DNA of 64,000 nt, taken from Hydractinia symbiolongicarpus (Eukaryota; Cnidaria; Hydrozoa; Anthoathecata; Hydractiniidae). Every line of letters begins with the position of its first letter. Position 1 is the stretch's first letter. The translations under genes were made by a program, and so were the position numbers. The notes below the pieces were generated by a model, which was given only the letters and a program-made list of their open reading frames with translations, had not been told where the DNA came from and ran no database searches. Below are positions 60,634 through 64,000 of the stretch, piece after piece. The stretch is from positions 6,758,001-6,822,000 of the forward strand of contig NC_079878.1 in the NCBI RefSeq assembly GCF_029227915.1, read 5' to 3'.

Positions 60634-60782
60634 ACGCGATCCTTGCCAAATACGAAAAGTCGGTGCATCAGGCAAAACAGGCCAGTTGCAACGTGTACTT
60701 GCCATAAAGTGATACCGTCAATGCCCTACTGGACCATGACTATTCTAATCACGGACCTCAGCTTTCCCGTTAACATCCACGG

Positions 60783-60875
60783 GCTCCAGTGGCGTAGTCG
60801 GTTAGCGCGTCGTACTTATAAGTCAGTATCGACAAAGACATGCGAAGATCGGGAGTTCGAGCCTCCCCTGGAGCA
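60783..60875 (+). tRNA. trnI(uau): tRNA-Ile(TAT), intron, unit 88
   Basis: Consensus. Confidence 0.95.
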
Positions 60876-60999
60876 AGGTTTCTTTTCATGCGCCGTCAAC
60901 ACACGCCACAGCACGGGCAGATCACCAGTAAAATCTAGCAACGTGGCAGTGCACCCAGGTTGTTTTGATCCCGTCAACGTGACGGCAAAGCCCGTAAAA

Positions 61000-61073
61000 T
61001 GGCCAGTGTGGGGCTCAAACCCACGACATTCGCGTTATTAGCACGACGCTCTAGCCGACTGAGCTAACCGGCC
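61000..61073 (-). tRNA. trnI(aau): tRNA-Ile(AAT), unit 88, C56T
   Basis: C56T in the T-loop removes a near-universal B-box base and the G19-C56 contact; probably weak. Confidence 0.8.
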
Positions 61074-61255
61074 GTGAACGCGTGAACACGGACTCACTTC
61101 CTAAGTCAACTCTAAGCAAAATACTTTTATTTTTTTACTCAAAACGTTACCGTCATATTTCTCACGCTTTGATACGAGTCCAAGCAATGCAAATAGCCGC
61201 AACCCGCTCGAAAGAGGAGTCATGTTAGGCCAACTTTAAACGGACATTCCCTGAA

Positions 61256-61328
61256 AGCCCTCGGAGAGATTTGAACTCTCGACCCCTGGTTTACAAGACC
61301 AGTGCTCTAACCCCTGAGCTACGAAGGC
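61256..61328 (-). tRNA. trnT(ugu): tRNA-Thr(TGT), unit 89
   Basis: Consensus. Confidence 0.95.
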
Positions 61329-61477
61329 ACGCGATCCTTGCCAAATACGAAAAGTCGGTGCATCAGGCAAAACAGGCCAGTTGCAACGTGTACTTGCCAT
61401 AAAGTGATACCGTCAATGCCCTACTGGACCATGACTATTCTAATCGCGGACCTAAGCTTTCCCGTTAACATCCACGG

Positions 61478-61570
61478 GCTCCAGTGGCGTAGTCGGTTAG
61501 CGCGTCGTACTTATAAGTCAGTATCGACAAAGACATGCGAAGATCGGGAGTTCGAGCCTCCCCTGGAGCA
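61478..61570 (+). tRNA. trnI(uau): tRNA-Ile(TAT), intron, unit 89
   Basis: Gene consensus; two changes in the 5' flank. Confidence 0.95.
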
Positions 61571-61694
61571 AGGTTTCTTTTCATGCGCCGTCAACACACG
61601 CCACAGCACGGGCAGATCACCAGTAAAATCTAGCAACGTGGCAGTGCACCCAGGTTGTTTTGATCCCGTCAACGTGACGGCAAAGCCCGTAAAA

Positions 61695-61768
61695 TGGCCA
61701 GTGTGGGGCTCGAACCCACGACATTCGCGTTATTAGCACGACGCTCTAGCCGACTGAGCTAACCGGCC
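61695..61768 (-). tRNA. trnI(aau): tRNA-Ile(AAT), unit 89
   Basis: Consensus. Confidence 0.95.
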
Positions 61769-61950
61769 GTGAACGCGTGAACACGGACTCACTTCCTAAG
61801 TCAACTCTAAGCAAAATACTTTTATTTTTTTACTCAAAACGTTACCGTCATATTTCTCACGCTTTGATACGAGTCCAAGCAATGCAAATAGCCGCAACCC
61901 GCTCGAAAGAGGAGTCATGTTAGGCCAACTTTAAACGGACATTCCCTGAA

Positions 61951-62023
61951 AGCCCTCGGAGAGATTTGAACTCTCGACCCCTGGTTTACAAGACCAGTGC
62001 TCTAACCCCTGAGCTACGAAGGC
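61951..62023 (-). tRNA. trnT(ugu): tRNA-Thr(TGT), unit 90
   Basis: Consensus. Confidence 0.95.
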
Positions 62024-62172
62024 ACGCGATCCTTGCCAAATACGAAAAGTCGGTGCATCAGGCAAAACAGGCCAGTTGCAACGTGTACTTGCCATAAAGT
62101 GATACCGTCAATGCCCTACTGGACCATGACTATTCTAATCACGGACCTCAGCTTTCCCGTTAACATCCACGG

Positions 62173-62265
62173 GCTCCAGTGGCGTAGTCGGTTAGCGCGT
62201 CGTACTTATAAGTCAGTATCGACAAAGACATGCGAAGATCGGGAGTTCGAGCCTCCCCTGGAGCA
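62173..62265 (+). tRNA. trnI(uau): tRNA-Ile(TAT), intron, unit 90
   Basis: Consensus. Confidence 0.95.
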
Positions 62266-62389
62266 AGGTTTCTTTTCATGCGCCGTCAACACACGCCACA
62301 GCACGGGCAGATCACCAGTAAAATCTAGCAACGTGGCAGTGCACCCAGGTTGTTTTGATCCCGTCAACGTGACGGCAAAGCCCGTAAAA

Positions 62390-62463
62390 TGGCCAGTGTG
62401 GGGCTCGAACCCACGACATTCGCGTTATTAGCACGACGCTCTAGCCGACTGAGCTAACCGGCC
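62390..62463 (-). tRNA. trnI(aau): tRNA-Ile(AAT), unit 90
   Basis: Consensus. Confidence 0.95.
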
Positions 62464-62645
62464 GTGAACGCGTGAACACGGACTCACTTCCTAAGTCAAC
62501 TCTAAGCAAAATACTTTTATTTTTTTACTCAAAACGTTACCGTCATATTTCTCACGCTTTGATACGAGTCCAAGCAATGCAAATAGCCGCAACCCGCTCG
62601 AAAGAGGAGTCATGTTAGGCCAACTTTAAACGGACATTCCCTGAA

Positions 62646-62718
62646 AGCCCTCGGAGAGATTTGAACTCTCGACCCCTGGTTTACAAGACCAGTGCTCTAA
62701 CCCCTGAGCTACGCAGGC
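62646..62718 (-). tRNA. trnT(ugu): tRNA-Thr(TGT), unit 91, T5G
   Basis: T5G gives a G5-A68 mismatch in the acceptor. Confidence 0.88.
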
Positions 62719-62867
62719 ACGCGATCCTTGCCAAATACGAAAAGTCGGTGCATCAGGCAAAACAGGCCAGTTGCAACGTGTACTTGCCATAAAGTGATAC
62801 CGTCAATGCCCTACTGGACCATGACTATTCTAATCACGGACCTCAGCTTTCCCGTTAACATCCACGG

Positions 62868-62960
62868 GCTCCAGTGGCGTAGTCGGTTAGCGCGTCGTAC
62901 TTATAAGTCAGTATCGACAAAGACATGCGAAGATCGGGAGTTCGAGCCTCCCCTGGAGCA
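62868..62960 (+). tRNA. trnI(uau): tRNA-Ile(TAT), intron, unit 91
   Basis: Consensus. Confidence 0.95.
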
Positions 62961-63084
62961 AGGTTTCTTTTCATGCGCCGTCAACACACGCCACAGCACG
63001 GGCAGATCACCAGTAAAATCTAGCAACGTGGCAGTGCACCCAGGTTGTTTTGATCCCGTCAACGTGACGGCAAAGCCCGTAAAA

Positions 63085-63158
63085 TGGCCAGTGTGGGGCT
63101 CGAACCCACGACATTCGCGTTATTAGCACGACGCTCTAGCCGACTGAGCTAACCGGCC
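63085..63158 (-). tRNA. trnI(aau): tRNA-Ile(AAT), unit 91
   Basis: Consensus. Confidence 0.95.
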
Positions 63159-63340
63159 GTGAACGCGTGAACACGGACTCACTTCCTAAGTCAACTCTAA
63201 GCAAAATACTTTTATTTTTTTACTCAAAACGTTACCGTCATATTTCTCACGCTTTGATACGAGTCCAAGCAATGCAAATAGCCGCAACCCGCTCGAAAGA
63301 GGAGTCATGTTAGGCCAACTTTAAACGGACATTCCCTGAA

Positions 63341-63413
63341 AGCCCTCGGAGAGATTTGAACTCTCGACCCCTGGTTTACAAGACCAGTGCTCTAACCCCT
63401 GAGCTACGAAGGC
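63341..63413 (-). tRNA. trnT(ugu): tRNA-Thr(TGT), unit 92
   Basis: Consensus. Confidence 0.95.
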
Positions 63414-63562
63414 ACGCGATCCTTGCCAAATACGAAAAGTCGGTGCATCAGGCAAAACAGGCCAGTTGCAACGTGTACTTGCCATAAAGTGATACCGTCA
63501 ATGCCCTACTGGACCATGACTATTCTAATCACGGACCTCAGCTTTCCCGTTAACATCCACGG

Positions 63563-63655
63563 GCTCCAGTGGCGTAGTCGGTTAGCGCGTCGTACTTATA
63601 AGTCAGTATCGACAAAGACATGCGAAGATCGGGAGTTCGAGCCTCCCCTGGAGCA
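63563..63655 (+). tRNA. trnI(uau): tRNA-Ile(TAT), intron, unit 92
   Basis: Consensus. Confidence 0.95.
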
Positions 63656-63779
63656 AGGTTTCTTTTCATGCGCCGTCAACACACGCCACAGCACGGGCAG
63701 ATCACCAGTAAAATCTAGCAACGTGGCAGTGCACCCAGGTTGTTTTGATCCCGTCAACGTGACGGCAAAGCCCGTAAAA

Positions 63780-63853
63780 TGGCCAATGTGGGGCTCGAAC
63801 CCACGACATTCGCGTTATTAGCACGACGCTCTAGCCGACTGAGCTAACCGGCC
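63780..63853 (-). tRNA. trnI(aau): tRNA-Ile(AAT), unit 92, C67T
   Basis: C67T leaves a G6-T67 wobble in the acceptor. Confidence 0.92.
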
Positions 63854-63932
63854 GTGAACGCGTGAACACGGACTCACTTCCTAAGTCAACTCTAAGCAAA
63901 ATACTTTTATTTTTTTACTCAAAACGTTACCG

Positions 63933-64000
63933 TCATATTTCTCACGCTTTGATACGAGTCCAAGCAATGCAAATAGCCGCAACCCGCTCGAAAGAGGAGT
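63933..64000. repeat. Partial unit 93
   Basis: The first 68 bases of another unit, including the octamer-like motif at 63967-63974, are cut by the window edge before its tRNA-Thr gene. The array therefore goes on to the right, as it presumably does to the left. Confidence 0.95.

Larger units (their letters stand above)
1..64000. repeat. Tandem tRNA gene array, 695-bp unit, 92 full copies
   Basis: The same 695-bp sequence repeats head to tail from the first base to the last. Unit 1 is 1-695, unit 2 starts at 696, unit 12 at 7646, unit 13 at 8334, unit 43 at 29184, unit 44 at 29878, unit 92 at 63238, and a partial unit 93 at 63933. Unit 12 is 688 bp and unit 43 is 694 bp. Each unit holds tRNA-Thr(TGT) on minus, tRNA-Ile(TAT) with intron on plus and tRNA-Ile(AAT) on minus. 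Copies differ from one another by only a few bases, and changes fall in genes and spacers alike. Neither end of the array is present. No foreign insertion is seen. Long tandem tRNA arrays are known in other eukaryotes, for example Entamoeba and Xenopus; this gene combination is not one I recognise. Confidence 0.98.

Noticed and set aside
1-64000. Bacterial or organelle origin
   Set aside because: Introns at 37/38, T4 Pol III stops, A34 Ile, no encoded CCA and no rRNA or protein genes argue for a nuclear eukaryotic locus.
1-64000. CRISPR array or ordinary satellite DNA
   Set aside because: The unit is 695 bp with no variable spacers between short repeats, and it contains three full tRNA cloverleafs.
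1-64000. tRNA-derived SINE family
   Set aside because: Copies are strictly head to tail at constant spacing, with no poly-A tails, target-site duplications or truncated members.

Overview
The whole 64-kb window is one uninterrupted head-to-tail tandem array of transfer RNA genes. The repeat unit is 695 bp. I count 92 complete units, plus the first 68 bases of a 93rd at 63933-64000. Spacing is exactly 695 bp throughout except for unit 12 (7 bp shorter, inside its tRNA-Thr gene) and unit 43 (1 bp shorter, inside its tRNA-Ile(TAT) gene). Neither edge of the array lies in the window, and I see no protein gene, rRNA, transposon or CRISPR.

Each unit carries three genes, listed left to right. The first is tRNA-Thr with anticodon TGT on the minus strand (104-176 in unit 1). 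The second is tRNA-Ile with anticodon TAT on the plus strand, holding a 19-base intron right after position 37 (326-418). The third is tRNA-Ile with anticodon AAT on the minus strand (543-616). That gives 276 tRNA genes. The Thr and Ile(TAT) genes are divergent across a 149-bp spacer. The two Ile genes converge across a 124-bp spacer bounded by a T4 terminator for each. A 182-bp spacer with a long T tract and an octamer-like motif leads to the next unit.

The genes are eukaryotic nuclear tRNAs. They have internal A and B boxes, T4 RNA polymerase III terminators, no encoded CCA, an intron at 37/38, A34 in tRNA-Ile, and discriminator T on tRNA-Thr. The tRNA-Thr discriminator and its body, which resembles vertebrate tRNA-Thr(TGT), point to an animal. 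The species cannot be told from this window. The two Ile genes together are the usual full eukaryotic set for isoleucine codons, so each unit supplies all Ile decoding plus one Thr isoacceptor.

The copies are nearly identical in genes and spacers alike, as expected from unequal crossing-over and gene conversion. Shared rare variants show higher-order structure: units 1-5 match 6-10 (5-unit period); 14-15 match 17-18 and 73-74 match 76-77 (3-unit shift); 46-47 match 53-54 (7-unit shift); units 26-29 share one acceptor-stem change. Individual copies show decay: a 7-bp deletion, lost B-box bases, lost terminators, a broken intron pair. In units 74 and 77 the tRNA-Ile(TAT) anticodon has become TTT, which also makes an internal T4 terminator. 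Variant notes come from reading by eye, so single-base changes may have been missed in copies listed as unchanged.
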